Notes: generated by a model from the sequence alone, not told the origin. Positions 51,147 to 61,321 are shown, counted from the first letter of the stretch. The stretch is 64,000 bases of DNA from Aminobacter niigataensis (GCF_014200015.1 NZ_JACHOT010000001.1:1884731-1948730), one strand, 5' to 3'. A program made the numbers and translations.

Positions 51147-52067
51147 CTAGTGCTGACCGGAGACGAGTTCCCGGCTGTGAAACCAGCCCATGACGAGCTC
51201 GATGAAGCCGCGCAAGCGCGGTGACGATTGCTTGTGGGCCGGAAAGACGATCGACAAGGGGACGGGCGGGCATTGCCACTCTGACGCGATCGACACAACG
51301 CGTCCGGCCTTGAGGTCATCGCTGACGAAGAAATCAGGCAAAAGTGCCGCGCCGAGCCCATCGAGAACGGCGGCACGGACCGCGTGAAGGCTGCCAAGGT
51401 ATGCGCGAGGCTTGACGGCGAGCAGGATCGGCCGCCCGGCCTCTGTCATTTCCCAGTTCTTGTTGCCTGGCGCGTCCCTGCCGAACCAGAGCGTGGGCCA
51501 ATTCGTGAAGTCAGCCGGCGATTTCGGACGGCCGATGCGGTCGACAAGCGACGCAGACGCCACCACAATGTTCTGCGAGTGGGCAAAGACCCGTGCCATC
51601 GCACTCGAATCGTCAAGCGCCCCGACCCTGATCGCGCAATCGAAACCTTCGCCAACGATGTCGACGCGCCTGTCTTCGGCAACGACTTCAATCACCATTT
51701 TCGGGTAGCGTGCCAGGTAGGCCGCCGCAATCTTGCCCATGAATGTCTGCTCAAACAGGACAGGGACGGAGACGCGGAGTGTGCCACGCGGCGTACCGCT
51801 CTGCTCGTGCAGCGCCTGTTCGAGTTCCCTCGCCTCCAAGAGCAGTCGCTCCCCGCGACTGAAGAGCATCGAGCCCTCGGCAGTGGGCCGAATTTGTCGT
51901 GTCGTGCGCTCGATGAGTCTTGTGCCGAGACGCGCTTCCATCTCGTTGACCCTGTTTGCCACAGTGGATTTCGGAATGCCCAGCTCGCGCGCAGCCCCTG
52001 AAAACGAGCCCGCGCGAATGGTGGCGATCAGACTTTCCAGCTCTGCGAGATCCATTTCGTCGTCCAT
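51147..52067 (-). CDS. LysR-family regulator
   Basis: A 306-residue LysR protein: N-terminal HTH LIATIRAGSFSGAARELGIP, KSTVANRVNEMEARLGTRLI, then a periplasmic-binding-protein-like effector domain. Divergent from the FMN reductase gene, its likely target. Start ATG 52067 (52055 possible). A spaced inverted repeat lies in the gap. Confidence 0.9.
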   Translation of the reverse strand: MDDEMDLAELESLIATIRAGSFSGAARELGIPKSTVANRVNEMEARLGTRLIERTTRQIRPTAEGSMLFSRGERLLLEARELEQALHEQSGTPRGTLRVSVPVLFEQTFMGKIAAAYLARYPKMVIEVVAEDRRVDIVGEGFDCAIRVGALDDSSAMARVFAHSQNIVVASASLVDRIGRPKSPADFTNWPTLWFGRDAPGNKNWEMTEAGRPILLAVKPRAYLGSLHAVRAAVLDGLGAALLPDFFVSDDLKAGRVVSIASEWQCPPVPLSIVFPAHKQSSPRLRGFIELVMGWFHSRELVSGQH

Positions 52068-52112
52068 AATTTGGGAAACAGAAGCCAGAATCTATACCAT
52101 TCCTCCCAAATT
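52068..52112. promoter_or_regulatory. Spaced inverted repeat in the LysR divergon
   Basis: AATTTGGGA (52068-52076) and TCCCAAATT (52104-52112), perfect 9-bp arms with 27 bp between. The first arm abuts the lysR start codon. Probable LysR binding region. Confidence 0.5.
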
Positions 52113-52175
52113 CCGTACGGCTATGTTGATGGCTGATAGCGCATGCGCGCTGCCAACTCTTCTCAGAGGCTTACC

Positions 52176-52778
52176 ATGTCGCCGTCCCCACTCAAGCTGC
52201 TTGTCATCACCGCCAGCGTCCGCGAAGGGCGGTTCGGGACCGTCGTCACGCGTTGGTTTGCCTCTCACGCACGCAACAATGAGAGGTTTGAGACGACGTT
52301 CCTCGACCTTGCGGAAGTCCAATTACCCGAACAATTGCCGCCGACGATCGAGGCGCTGAGTACTGCCGAGGGCAGATCTCCGGAAATGCGCGAGCTGTTT
52401 GCCAGGCTCGACGACGCCGAGGCCTTCGTCATCGTCACGCCGGAGTACAATCATGGCTACACGGCCTCGATCAAACATCTCATCGATTGGCATTTCTCGC
52501 CGTGGAGGTGCAAGCCCGTAGCATTCGTCTCCTATGGCGGGATCTCCGGAGGCTTGCGGGCAGTGGAACAGTTGCGGCTGGTCTTTTCCGAAATGCATGC
52601 CGCCACGCTGCGGGATAGCGTAAGTTTCGACAGATTCTGGGAAAAATTCGACGAAACAGGCGCGCTCATCGATCCGCAGGAGCCGGATCAAGCTGCCGCA
52701 GCACTCCTCGAAACGCTGTCCTGGTGGGCGTTGACGCTTCGCCGAGGCCGCGCGCAGTTGCCTTACCGTGCGCAGTGA
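52176..52778 (+). CDS. NADPH-dependent FMN reductase-family protein
   Basis: A 200-residue flavodoxin-fold protein: LLVITASVREGRFGTVVTRW (phosphate loop), VTPEYNHGYTASIKHLIDW (FMN-binding signature PEYN), FVSYGGISGGLRAVEQLR. It reduces FMN, quinones or azo compounds. ATG 52176 has AGAGG upstream. Probably regulated by the divergent LysR protein. Confidence 0.9.
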   Translation: MSPSPLKLLVITASVREGRFGTVVTRWFASHARNNERFETTFLDLAEVQLPEQLPPTIEALSTAEGRSPEMRELFARLDDAEAFVIVTPEYNHGYTASIKHLIDWHFSPWRCKPVAFVSYGGISGGLRAVEQLRLVFSEMHAATLRDSVSFDRFWEKFDETGALIDPQEPDQAAAALLETLSWWALTLRRGRAQLPYRAQ

Positions 52779-52851
52779 TCGTTGCGCGTGATTGCTGCGC
52801 CTTCCCAAACAGCGAGCCATCCCCTATCCGCAGCTTGACTTAACCGGATCG

Positions 52852-53370
52852 ATGGATCGCAACGTGATCAGGCCAGCCAACTTTACGGATGCTTCCAGCC
52901 TCGCCGCGCTTGGGCTGGAAGTCTGGCTGAACACCTACATTCGCAACGGCGTCAACGCCTTCTTCGCCGACTATGCCCTGGAACATTTCACCGCCGCACG
53001 TTTCGAAGAGATGCTGACGCAGGCAGGCCAGACGATCCTGGTCTCGCAGAACTCCGTCGGCATCGACGGATTCATCCATGTCGCATCAAACTCGCCCGCG
53101 CCTGTGCCGGCGTGCTCCGACCTGGAGATCGCCAAGCTCTACGTCCAGCCCCGCCATCAGGGCTCAGGCGCCGGAGGCCGGCTTCTCGCAGCGGGCCTGC
53201 AGTGGTGTGCGTCCACCGGACATCAGGACGTCTGGCTCGCGGTCAACGCCGAAAATGACCGCGCGACCGAGTTTTATCTGAGGAAGGGTTTTGCCAAGGT
53301 CGGCGAAACCCGCTTCCAGATCGACGACCGGTCCTACCCGAACCACGTGCTGCGGTACGATCTGGTCTAG
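52852..53370 (+). CDS. GNAT-family N-acetyltransferase
   Basis: A 172-residue GNAT domain: LEIAKLYVQPRHQGSGAGGR (acetyl-CoA loop with Q-x-x-G-x-G), VWLAVNAENDRATEFYLRKG. Substrate unknown. ATG 52852 is chosen; a longer frame overlaps the preceding region. Same strand as the FMN reductase, 73 bp away. Confidence 0.88.
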   Translation: MDRNVIRPANFTDASSLAALGLEVWLNTYIRNGVNAFFADYALEHFTAARFEEMLTQAGQTILVSQNSVGIDGFIHVASNSPAPVPACSDLEIAKLYVQPRHQGSGAGGRLLAAGLQWCASTGHQDVWLAVNAENDRATEFYLRKGFAKVGETRFQIDDRSYPNHVLRYDLV

Positions 53371-53387
53371 ACGGGTGCACGCACCGT

Positions 53388-54131
53388 TCAGCTTGCCCGC
53401 GCCAAGGCCACCGCGTCTGGCCCGGCCGGAAAACGGAGCTGACCTGAGACATCGTTTGCGGCCTGCCAGACGGCTTCAGCAACGTCGGTTTCCCTGGTCA
53501 CCATCTCAGGTGTTGCGAACCCGGCGAAGATCGGCCCTGCGAACGCGGCATAGGCCTGGGGAATAAGGTCCTCGACGCGCAGTTCCGTGTTGTGGGCAAA
53601 GCGCGTGCTTGGCGCATAACCGGGCTCCACCAGTTTCACCCTCACGTCGAAAGCGCCGAGTTCATGGGACAGCGACCCGGTAAAACCCTCGATCGCCATC
53701 TTGCTTGCGGTGTAGGCGGCGGCGAGCGGCATCGGGGCGAGCGTCACGCTTGAAGTGACGTTGACGACGACGCCCGATCTCCGTGCGCGGAACTGCGGGA
53801 TCACCGCCTGGGTCATCGCCATCACGCCGAAAGTGTTGGTCTCGAACAGCTTGCGCACATGCGCCATCGGCATCGCCTCGAAGGCGCCGACGAGGCCGAT
53901 GCCTGCATTGTTGACCAGCACGTCGATCGGGCCACTGGCGTCGAGCGCTGCGGCAATGCTTTCGTCATTGGTTACGTCGAGCGGCAAAATACGCATCCGC
54001 TCCGAACGCGGCAGGATGTCCTGGCGCGGATTGCGCATGGTGGCGACGACGTTCCAGCCCCGGGCATGGAAGTGGCGGGCGGTCTCGAGGCCGTAGCCTG
54101 AAGAACAGCCGGTGATCAGTGCGGTTTTCAT
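53388..54131 (-). CDS. SDR-family oxidoreductase
   Basis: A 247-residue classical SDR: LITGCSSGYGLETARHF, VLVNNAGIGLVG, Ser in NVTSSVTLA and YTASK. All catalytic residues are intact. Divergent from the AraC regulator, with inverted repeats between, so AraC-controlled expression is probable. Confidence 0.9.
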   Translation of the reverse strand: MKTALITGCSSGYGLETARHFHARGWNVVATMRNPRQDILPRSERMRILPLDVTNDESIAAALDASGPIDVLVNNAGIGLVGAFEAMPMAHVRKLFETNTFGVMAMTQAVIPQFRARRSGVVVNVTSSVTLAPMPLAAAYTASKMAIEGFTGSLSHELGAFDVRVKLVEPGYAPSTRFAHNTELRVEDLIPQAYAAFAGPIFAGFATPEMVTRETDVAEAVWQAANDVSGQLRFPAGPDAVALARAS

Positions 54132-54178
54132 GGACTTTTTCCTGATTGATGTTGACGCCATGAAAATACAGTCCAAAA

Positions 54179-54207
54179 TCCGGACTATCATCAATCTAAA
54201 GTCCGGA
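54179..54207. promoter_or_regulatory. Inverted repeat in the SDR-AraC divergon
   Basis: TCCGGACT (54179-54186) and AGTCCGGA (54200-54207), 8-bp perfect arms extending to 12 bp with one mismatch. A further AGTCC lies at 54170-54174. Likely site for the AraC protein. Confidence 0.5.
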
Positions 54208-54229
54208 ATTTGTTGGCTATGGTCCTGAT

Positions 54230-55132
54230 ATGACCGACCCTCTTGCCCAGGTCATCGAACTGCTCCAGCCACGCACCGTGTTCTCGAAGGGGATCAGCGG
54301 CGCGGGACGCTGGGGTGTCCGCTACTCCGAATTCGGCCAGCCCGGTTTCTGCGCGGTGCTCGAGGGGCGCTGCCGCCTCGTCGTCGACGGTGAGGCTCCC
54401 GTCACCCTTGAGCAAGGCGACTTCGTGCTGTTGCCCGCAACGCCTGCCTTCACCATGTCCGGCTTTGAGCCGGTGACGCCCAGGCGCATCGATCCCCGGG
54501 CGACGCCAGCGCCGACGGAGGAGGTCCGACACGGTCGGCAGGATGGCCCGGCCGATGTCCGCCTGCTCGGCGGCTATTTTCTCTTCGGCTCTCCCGATGC
54601 GGCACTGCTGGTGTCGCTGCTGCCGGCGATGGTCCACATGCGCGGGGTCGAGCGGCTTTCGACGCTGGTGCGCCTCGTCGGCGAGGAAGCCAGCCAGCAG
54701 AGTGCCGGCCGCGATCTCGTGCTCGGCCGCCTCGTCGAAATCCTGCTGATCGAGGCGTTGCGGGCAAGCCAGGCAAAGGGCTCGCCGCCCGGCTTCCTGC
54801 GCGGGCTGGCCGATGCGAGGGTGTCAGGGGCGATAAGGCAGATGCACGGCGATCCGCAGCGGCCGTGGACGGTGGCCGAGCTTGCCGGCGAGGCCGGCCT
54901 GTCCCGGTCGGCCTTCTTCGACCGCTTCACACGCACCGTCGGGCTACGGCCGATGGAATATCTGCTCGCCTGGCGCATGGCGCTCGCCAAGAACCTTCTC
55001 GGCGGCAAGGGGATCGCGCTCGATGAAGTCGCCCGGCAGGTCGGCTATGGCTCGGCCAGCACCTTCAGCACCGCCTTCAGCCGTCATGTCGGACAATCGC
55101 CAGGCCGCTACGCGCGCAGTGATCGGAGGTGA
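54230..55132 (+). CDS. AraC-family regulator with cupin sensor
   Basis: A 300-residue regulator: N-terminal cupin_6-type domain (FCAVLEGRCRLVVDGEAPVT, LEQGDFVLLPATPAFTM), C-terminal double HTH (WTVAELAGEAGLSRSAFFDR, IALDEVARQVGYGSASTFST). Divergent from the SDR gene. Confidence 0.92.
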   Translation: MTDPLAQVIELLQPRTVFSKGISGAGRWGVRYSEFGQPGFCAVLEGRCRLVVDGEAPVTLEQGDFVLLPATPAFTMSGFEPVTPRRIDPRATPAPTEEVRHGRQDGPADVRLLGGYFLFGSPDAALLVSLLPAMVHMRGVERLSTLVRLVGEEASQQSAGRDLVLGRLVEILLIEALRASQAKGSPPGFLRGLADARVSGAIRQMHGDPQRPWTVAELAGEAGLSRSAFFDRFTRTVGLRPMEYLLAWRMALAKNLLGGKGIALDEVARQVGYGSASTFSTAFSRHVGQSPGRYARSDRR

Positions 55133-55203
55133 TGAAAAATCGGCCACCCCTTCCCGTGCATGACAGTGACCGTGAGGAGACCTCTACAGGGCCTCGCCCG
55201 GCC

Positions 55204-56133
55204 TTAATGCGGGAAGTCCAGCCCCATTTCGCGGTAGCGCTCGGGGTCGTCGCCCCAGTTCTCGCGCACCTTGACGAACAGGAACAGGTGCACCTTCTGC
55301 TCGAGGATGCCGGCGATTTCCATGCGCGAGGCCTGGCCGATGGCGCGGATGGTCTCGCCCTTGTGGCCGAGCACGATCTTCTTCTGGCTGTCGCGCTCGA
55401 CGAAGATAACCTGCTGGATGCGCACCGAGCCGTTGGGCATCTCTTCCCACTTCTCGGTCTCGACATGCGACGAATAAGGCAGCTCCTGGTGCAGGCGCAG
55501 ATACAGCTTCTCGCGCGTGATCTCGGCTGCCAGCTGGCGCATCGGCAGGTCGGAAATCTGGTCCTCGGGGTAATACCAGGGCCCTTCGGGCAGCCGCTTG
55601 GCGAGGAAGTCGAGCAAATCCTTGCAGCCCGAACCGGTCAGCGCCGAAACCATGAAGGTGCTTTCGAAATCGACAGCCTCATTGGCAGCCGAGGTCAGTT
55701 TCAGCAGCACCTCGGGATTGACCCGGTCGACCTTGTTGAGGATCAGCACCTTGGGCTGGCGCACGTCCTTGAGCCGTTCGAGGATGGCGGCTGCGTCGCC
55801 CTTGATGCCGCGTTCGGCGTCGATCAGCACCAGGATCACGTCGGCATCCTTGGCCCCGCCCCAGGCGGTGGTCACCATGGCGGTGTCGAGCCGACGCTTC
55901 GGCTTGAAGATGCCGGGCGTGTCGACAAAGACGATCTGGGCATTGTCGTGGGTGGCGATGCCGCGCACGATGGCGCGCGTGGTCTGCACCTTGTGGGTGA
56001 CGATCGACACTTTGGCGCCGACAAGCTGGTTGACCAGCGTCGACTTGCCGGCATTCGGCGCGCCCAAAAGGGCGACGAAGCCCGAGCGGGTGGCACCCGT
56101 TGCAGGCGCAGCGGTCTCAGGGGCATCGGTCAC
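55204..56133 (-). CDS. era: GTPase Era
   Basis: A 309-residue ribosome-assembly GTPase that binds 16S rRNA: G1 GAPNAGKST, G2 region KVQTTRAIVRG, G3 DTPG, G4 NKVD, then the KH domain (VERDSQKKIVLGHKGETIRA). The start is GTG 56133, which overlaps the rnc stop as GTGA. Last gene of the rnc-era pair in the conserved block. Confidence 0.95.
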   Translation of the reverse strand: MTDAPETAAPATGATRSGFVALLGAPNAGKSTLVNQLVGAKVSIVTHKVQTTRAIVRGIATHDNAQIVFVDTPGIFKPKRRLDTAMVTTAWGGAKDADVILVLIDAERGIKGDAAAILERLKDVRQPKVLILNKVDRVNPEVLLKLTSAANEAVDFESTFMVSALTGSGCKDLLDFLAKRLPEGPWYYPEDQISDLPMRQLAAEITREKLYLRLHQELPYSSHVETEKWEEMPNGSVRIQQVIFVERDSQKKIVLGHKGETIRAIGQASRMEIAGILEQKVHLFLFVKVRENWGDDPERYREMGLDFPH

Positions 56134-56852
56134 GATGCGGTCTCCTCGTTCTTCCATACGCCCTCGCGCACCAAAAGGGCAGCGGCGGCATTCTGCTCGG
56201 CCTCGCGCTTGGAGCGGCCGGTGCCGGTGGCGGGCAAAAATTTGCCGACCCGCACGCTCACCGAAAAGACGGGGTCGTGATCCGGGCCGGTGCGGCTTTC
56301 GATCTGGTAGGCAGGCACTGCTGTCGACGCCTGATGCGCCCATTCCTGCAGTTCGGTCTTGGGGTCGCGGCGCGCCGCGCCCGCGGCTTCGGCACGCGGT
56401 TTCCAGAATTTGTGGATGAAGCGCTTGGCGGCATCCATCCCGCCGTCGAGATAGATGACGGCAAGCAGCGATTCCAGCGCATCGGCGCGCAGGTTGACGC
56501 GCTTGCGCTCGGCGAGGTTGCGCACCTCGGAGCCGGCGCGGATCAGTTCGGCGAGACCGATCTCGTCGGCGATCTGGGCCAGCGCCTCGGCATTGACCAG
56601 CGCGTTGAGCCTGACCGACAGCTCACCTTCGGGCGCGTTCGGGAAATCGGCCAGCAGCATGTCGGCAACCGCCAGCCCGAGCACCCGGTCGCCCAGGAAC
56701 TCGAAGCGTTCGTAGTCGACGCCGGCATTGGCGCTGCGCGCGCTGCCATGCGTCAGCGCCCGTTGCAGGCGCTGATGGTCGCGGAAGATGTGGCCGGTGC
56801 GGAGTTGCAGCGCGTCGGCGAGTTCCGTTGCGGTGAGCCGCTTGCCTGCCAT
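56130..56852 (-). CDS. rnc: Ribonuclease III
   Basis: A 240-residue dsRNA endonuclease: signature ERFEFLGDRVLGLAVADML, ALESLLAVIYLDGG, and a C-terminal dsRNA-binding domain (DPKTELQEWAHQ, GRSKREAEQNAAAALL). Starts 2 bp after the lepB stop and overlaps era. Confidence 0.95.
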   Translation of the reverse strand: MAGKRLTATELADALQLRTGHIFRDHQRLQRALTHGSARSANAGVDYERFEFLGDRVLGLAVADMLLADFPNAPEGELSVRLNALVNAEALAQIADEIGLAELIRAGSEVRNLAERKRVNLRADALESLLAVIYLDGGMDAAKRFIHKFWKPRAEAAGAARRDPKTELQEWAHQASTAVPAYQIESRTGPDHDPVFSVSVRVGKFLPATGTGRSKREAEQNAAAALLVREGVWKNEETAS

Positions 56853-56854
56853 GC

Positions 56855-57601
56855 CTATCGGACGAAGTTGAACAGGCGCGAGGCGCGCATCTCGGTCGGC
56901 CACTTCCAGATTTCCAGCGGGCTTGCGCCGTTGGCGATCGAGAAGAAGATGATGTTGGCGCGGCCGACGAGGTTTTCTCCCGGCACGAAGCCGACATTGA
57001 AGCGGCTGTCGGTCGAATTGTCGCGGTTGTCGCCCATCATGAAGAAATGGCCTTCGGGCACGACGAACTCGCGGGTGTCGTCGCCGATCGAATTCGGCGT
57101 CAGGTCGAGCGTGTCGTAGGACACGCCGTTCGGCAGCGTCTCGCGGTAGACGTCGACCGGGCGATTGACCTCGGTGATGTCGGGATTGTCGATCTGGCCG
57201 ACCTTCTCGCGCGCAACGGCCGTACCGTTGATATAGAGCTGGCCTTCCTTCATCTGGATGCGGTCGCCCGGCAGGCCGACGACGCGCTTGATGTAGTCGA
57301 GCGAGGGGTTCGGCGGGAACTTGAAGACGACGACGTCGCCGCGCTCGGGATCCGAGCCGAAGATGCGGCCGGAGAACAGGTTGGGCGACAAGGGCAGCGA
57401 ATAGCGCGAATAGCCGTAGGCCCACTTGGTGACGAACAGATAGTCGCCCTCGAGCAGCGTCGGCCGCATCGAGCCCGAGGGGATCGAAAACGGCTGGAAC
57501 AGCAGCGTCCGGATCACCAAGGCGAGCAGCAGCGCCTGGACGATGACGCTTACGGTCTCGCCGAGCCCGCCGGACTTCTTCTGTTTTTCAGCCACGCTCA
57601 T
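56855..57601 (-). CDS. lepB: Signal peptidase I
   Basis: A 248-residue membrane protease removing signal peptides: one N-terminal helix (VQALLLALVIRTLLFQPF), nucleophile Ser44 in PSGSMRPTLLEGD, general base Lys105 in YIKRVVGLPGD, and MGDNRDNSTDSR. Upstream of rnc in the conserved order. Confidence 0.95.
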   Translation of the reverse strand: MSVAEKQKKSGGLGETVSVIVQALLLALVIRTLLFQPFSIPSGSMRPTLLEGDYLFVTKWAYGYSRYSLPLSPNLFSGRIFGSDPERGDVVVFKFPPNPSLDYIKRVVGLPGDRIQMKEGQLYINGTAVAREKVGQIDNPDITEVNRPVDVYRETLPNGVSYDTLDLTPNSIGDDTREFVVPEGHFFMMGDNRDNSTDSRFNVGFVPGENLVGRANIIFFSIANGASPLEIWKWPTEMRASRLFNFVR

Positions 57602-57678
57602 GTCGTCCTCGATTGTAGGTCGCGATGGGTATAAGGGCTCGCCGCCGCCGGGGCAATGTCCCAGCCGCCGCCAAAACC

Positions 57679-58095
57679 CTAAGATAGTGGCGGTTGTTCG
57701 ACCGGCACCGCCTCGATGATCACAAAGGCTTGTGCGAGGGGAAAATCATCGGTGATGGTCAGGTGCACCACCGCGCGATGCCCGCCCGGCAGCATCGTTG
57801 CCAGCCGCTTCGCAGCTCCCCCCGTCAGCTCCATCGCCGGGCGCCCGCCCGGCAGGTTGACCACGCCCATGTCGCGCCAGAACACGCCCTCGGCGATGCC
57901 GCAGCCGAGCGCCTTGGAACAGGCTTCCTTGGCGGCGAAACGCTTGGCGTATGAGGCGATGCGCCCGCGGCGCCCTTCGGCCCTCTCCTGCTCGACCTCG
58001 GTGAAGATGCGCTGGATGAAGCGCTCGCCGTGACGGGCGATCGATTTCTCGATCCGCCTGATGTCGACGAGGTCGCTGCCGATACCGATGATCAT
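57679..58095 (-). CDS. acpS: Holo-[acyl-carrier-protein] synthase
   Basis: A 138-residue phosphopantetheinyl transferase: [16 protein letters not shown] with D8, [12 protein letters not shown] with E57 (metal ligands). The start at MIIGIGSD is characteristic. Followed by lepB. Confidence 0.93.
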   Translation of the reverse strand: MIIGIGSDLVDIRRIEKSIARHGERFIQRIFTEVEQERAEGRRGRIASYAKRFAAKEACSKALGCGIAEGVFWRDMGVVNLPGGRPAMELTGGAAKRLATMLPGGHRAVVHLTITDDFPLAQAFVIIEAVPVEQPPLS

Positions 58096-58148
58096 AGGTT
58101 CAGCCCTAAGCGGCACGTCTCACCGGCGAGGCGCGACGCGGACGCCCT

Positions 58149-58261
58149 CCTCTCCCCGTTCTTCACGGGGAGAGGGTAAGGGTGAGGAGCAATCTGGCAA
58201 CGTCTGCGCCGCCCCTCATCTGCCTGCCGGCATCTTCTCCCCGTGAAGGACGGGGAGAAGA
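58149..58261. repeat. Palindromic intergenic repeat, copy 2
   Basis: Two strong hairpins, CTCTCCCCGT-N5-ACGGGGAGAG (58150-58174) and TCTTCTCCCCGT-N5-ACGGGGAGAAGA (58233-58261), with GCCCCTCATCTGCCTGCCGG between (58211-58230), identical to copy 1 at 18391. It lies in the 232-bp gap between pyrE and acpS. Confidence 0.8.
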
Positions 58262-58327
58262 CAGCCGTCCGCAACGCCGCTTCCCGTTCTGCACCGATGG
58301 GCGCGATCAGCCTCACCGCCATCCGCC

Positions 58328-58906
58328 TCAGATATTCCGGCTGCCCGGCTTGACCGCCGGGATCGCCGCCAATTCAGGCGGTAGCTGGTCGGCCGGATAG
58401 GCCGGCACCTCATATTCGGCGAGGGCAATCAGCGGAACGCCGACATCAGTCTTTCCCGCCGAACGGTCGATGATGCAGGCCGCTGCCACCACTTCGGCGC
58501 CGAGTTCGCGCAGGCACGCAATGGTCTCGCGAATCGACAGGCCGGTGGTGACGATGTCCTCGACGATGACGACGCGAGCGCCCTTCTCGATCTCGAAGCG
58601 GCGCAGGCGGAACGTGCCCTGCTCGCGCTCGACCCAGATCGCCGGAACCTTGAGGTGGCGCGAGGTCTCGTAGGCCGGGATCAGCCCACCGATGGCCGGT
58701 CCGACGACATAGTCGATGTCGCCCTTCACTTCGGCGCGGATCTTTTCGGCCAGCGCCTTGCACAGCACTTCCGTCTTGTCGGCATGCATGAACACCCGCG
58801 CCTTCTGCAGGAAGGTCGGGCTGCGCAGGCCGGAGGTCAGGATGAAATGGCCCTCCAGCACGGCACCCGCCGAGCGGAAGATGTCCAGGACGTCGCTTGT
58901 CTGCAT
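58328..58906 (-). CDS. pyrE: Orotate phosphoribosyltransferase
   Basis: A 192-residue enzyme making OMP from orotate and [38 protein letters not shown], and PRPP loop [16 protein letters not shown] 58906 with upstream GGAAAG. Ends before the palindromic repeat; same operon direction as rsh. Confidence 0.94.
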   Translation of the reverse strand: MQTSDVLDIFRSAGAVLEGHFILTSGLRSPTFLQKARVFMHADKTEVLCKALAEKIRAEVKGDIDYVVGPAIGGLIPAYETSRHLKVPAIWVEREQGTFRLRRFEIEKGARVVIVEDIVTTGLSIRETIACLRELGAEVVAAACIIDRSAGKTDVGVPLIALAEYEVPAYPADQLPPELAAIPAVKPGSRNI

Positions 58907-58949
58907 CGGTTTCGTCTTTCCTGTCATGCGTCCAGCCGCCTGCCTGTCG

Positions 58950-61181
58950 TCAGCCGTTGACGCGGCGGGCATCGCTGACGCTGGTGTTGTCCTTGAGCTG
59001 GGAGATCAGCCGGTTCAGGTGCTTCAGGTCCCAGACCTCGAGATCGAGCAGCATCTCGGTGAAGTCGGGGGCAGTGCGCACCATCGACAGCGTGTGGATG
59101 TTGGCATCGTTGGCCGCCACAACCTGGGCGATGTCGGCAAGCGAGCCCGGAGCATTGATCGCCGTCACCGTCAGGCGCGCCGGGAAGCGTTCCTTCGAGC
59201 CCTCGTCGAGGTCCCAGCGCACGTCGATCCAGCGCTCGGGCTGGTCGTCGAAGGCCATCAGCGACGGTGACTGGATCGGATAGATGGTGATGCCCGAGCC
59301 CGGCTGCATGATGCCGACGATGCGGTCGCCCGGCACGGCACCCTCGGGCGCAAAGCGCACCGGCAGGTCGCCGCTGACGCCGCGGATCGGCACCGCAGGC
59401 CCCCAGCGCTTGCTTTCCTTGCGCGGCGGCGTCGACGAACGGCCCGGAATCTGGAACAGCATGCCGGCGGCATTGCGGATCTTCGACCAGCCTTCCTCGC
59501 GCGGCTTTGCCGTCTGGGTGACGCGCTCTTCCTTGTAGTCGGGGAAGACGGCGCGGACGACGTCGTTGGAGGCCAACTCGCCACGCCCGACGGAGGCCAA
59601 AACATCCTCGATGTCCTTGCGCGCCAGCCGGTGCAGCACCGATTTCAGGCTGTCCTTGGAGAACTTCTTGCCGGCACGCTCGAAGGTACGTTCGAGGATG
59701 CGGGTGCCCAGCCCCGAATATTGCTTGCGGATGGCGTTCTTGGTCGCCCGGCGGATCGCCGAGCGTGCCTTGCCGGTGACAACGATCGATTCCCACGCCG
59801 CCGGCGGCACCTGGGCCTTGGAGCGGATGATCTCGACCTCGTCGCCGTTCTTGAGCTCGGTCATCAGCGGCATCACCCGGCCGTTGACCTTGGCGCCGAC
59901 GCAGGTGTCGCCGACATCGGTATGCACCGCATAGGCGAAATCGATCGGCGTCGCCCCGCGCGGCAGGGCGATCAGCATGCCCTTCGGGGTGAAGCAGAAG
60001 ACCTGGTCCTGGAACAGCTCGAGCTTGGTGTTCTCGAGGAAATCCTCGGGATTGTCGCCGTCGGCCAGTTGCTCGATCGTCCGCCTGAGCCAGCCGTAGG
60101 CGTTGGTTTCCTTGGAGATCTGGTGCCCGACGCCATTGGTCTTGGGCACGTTGTCCTTGTAGATCGAATGAGCGGCGACGCCGTATTCGGCGATCTTGTT
60201 CATCTCGCGGGTGCGGATCTGCAGCTCGATGCGCTGGCGCGACGGACCGACGATGGTGGTGTGGATCGAACGGTAGTCGTTCTGCTTGGGCGTCGAGATG
60301 TAATCCTTGAACCGCCCCGGCACCATCGACCAGGTGGTGTGGATCGCGCCGAGTGCGCGATAGCAGTCCTCGACGCCGTCGACGACGACGCGGAAGCCGA
60401 AGATGTCGGACAACTGCTCGAAGGACAGCGCCTTGGTCTCCATCTTGCGGAACACCGACCACGGCTTCTTCTGCCGGCTCTTCACCGTCGCCTTGAGGTC
60501 GTATTTCTCGAACTGCGCCGACAGCGCCTTTTCGATGTCGGCGAGCACGCCCTTGTTGCGCTCGGAGAGATCGGCCAGCCGCTCGGTGACGGTACGATAG
60601 GCCTCTGGATTGATGTAGCGGAAGGCGAGCTCTTCGAGCTCTTCGCGCATGCCCTGCATGCCCATGCGGCCGGCCAGCGGCGCATAGATATCCATCGTCT
60701 CCTCGGCGATGCGCAGGCGCTTGCTCTCCGGCACATGGTGCAGCGTGCGCATGTTGTGCAGGCGGTCGGCCAGCTTGACCAGCAGGACGCGCACGTCCTC
60801 GGAAATCGCCAGCAGCAGCTTGCGCAGGTTTTCCGCCTGCTCGGCCTTCTTGGAGACGAGGTCGAGCTTCTTCAGCTTGGTCAGCCCCTCGACCAGCCTG
60901 CCGATGTCGGGACCGAACAGCTCGTCGATCTCGGCGCGCGTCGCACTGGTGTCCTCGATCGTGTCGTGCAGCAGTGCGACCGCGATCGTCGCCTCGTCGA
61001 GATGCATGTCGGTGAGGATCGCCGCCACTTCGAGCGGATGCGAAAAATAGGGATCGCCCGAGGCGCGGCGCTGATGGCCATGCTTTTGCATGGCATAGAC
61101 ATAGGCCTTGTTGAGCAGCGCCTCGTTGACGTCAGGCTTGTAGCGCTGGACGCGCTCGACAAGCTCATACTGACGCATCAT
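58950..61181 (-). CDS. rsh: Bifunctional (p)ppGpp synthetase/hydrolase (Rsh)
   Basis: A 743-residue RelA/SpoT homologue. HD hydrolase domain with HDTIEDT (active form), synthetase domain ([35 protein letters not shown]), TGS domain ([20 protein letters not shown]) and C-terminal ACT domain. Both activities are expected, as in other alphaproteobacteria with a single Rsh. Between rpoZ and pyrE. Confidence 0.95.
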   Translation of the reverse strand: MMRQYELVERVQRYKPDVNEALLNKAYVYAMQKHGHQRRASGDPYFSHPLEVAAILTDMHLDEATIAVALLHDTIEDTSATRAEIDELFGPDIGRLVEGLTKLKKLDLVSKKAEQAENLRKLLLAISEDVRVLLVKLADRLHNMRTLHHVPESKRLRIAEETMDIYAPLAGRMGMQGMREELEELAFRYINPEAYRTVTERLADLSERNKGVLADIEKALSAQFEKYDLKATVKSRQKKPWSVFRKMETKALSFEQLSDIFGFRVVVDGVEDCYRALGAIHTTWSMVPGRFKDYISTPKQNDYRSIHTTIVGPSRQRIELQIRTREMNKIAEYGVAAHSIYKDNVPKTNGVGHQISKETNAYGWLRRTIEQLADGDNPEDFLENTKLELFQDQVFCFTPKGMLIALPRGATPIDFAYAVHTDVGDTCVGAKVNGRVMPLMTELKNGDEVEIIRSKAQVPPAAWESIVVTGKARSAIRRATKNAIRKQYSGLGTRILERTFERAGKKFSKDSLKSVLHRLARKDIEDVLASVGRGELASNDVVRAVFPDYKEERVTQTAKPREEGWSKIRNAAGMLFQIPGRSSTPPRKESKRWGPAVPIRGVSGDLPVRFAPEGAVPGDRIVGIMQPGSGITIYPIQSPSLMAFDDQPERWIDVRWDLDEGSKERFPARLTVTAINAPGSLADIAQVVAANDANIHTLSMVRTAPDFTEMLLDLEVWDLKHLNRLISQLKDNTSVSDARRVNG

Positions 61182-61210
61182 GGGCGGCTTCCCGGAACTC
61201 GAAATGAATC

Positions 61211-61235
61211 ATGCGCCGCAAGGGCTTGCGACGCA
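61211..61235. promoter_or_regulatory. Hairpin in the rsh leader
   Basis: ATGCG-C-CGCAAG-GG-CTTGCG-A-CGCAT, an 11-bp stem with one mismatch, 30 bp upstream of the rsh start codon. It could be part of the 5' leader. Confidence 0.4.
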
Positions 61236-61321
61236 TGTCATAGATAAACACTGATATGGCGGCGCGGAAGTGCCGATTGGCCGGTTTGGCGCGAGTTTAG
61301 CTCGACGCGAGGCCTTTTTGG

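Noticed and set aside
37207..55132. The recO-era interval considered as a prophage or integrative element
   Set aside because: No integrase, transposase, tRNA border or phage gene was seen; it is kept only as a synteny observation.
59631..61247. Plus-strand open frame of 538 codons
   Set aside because: Antisense to rsh, which has full-length family domains.
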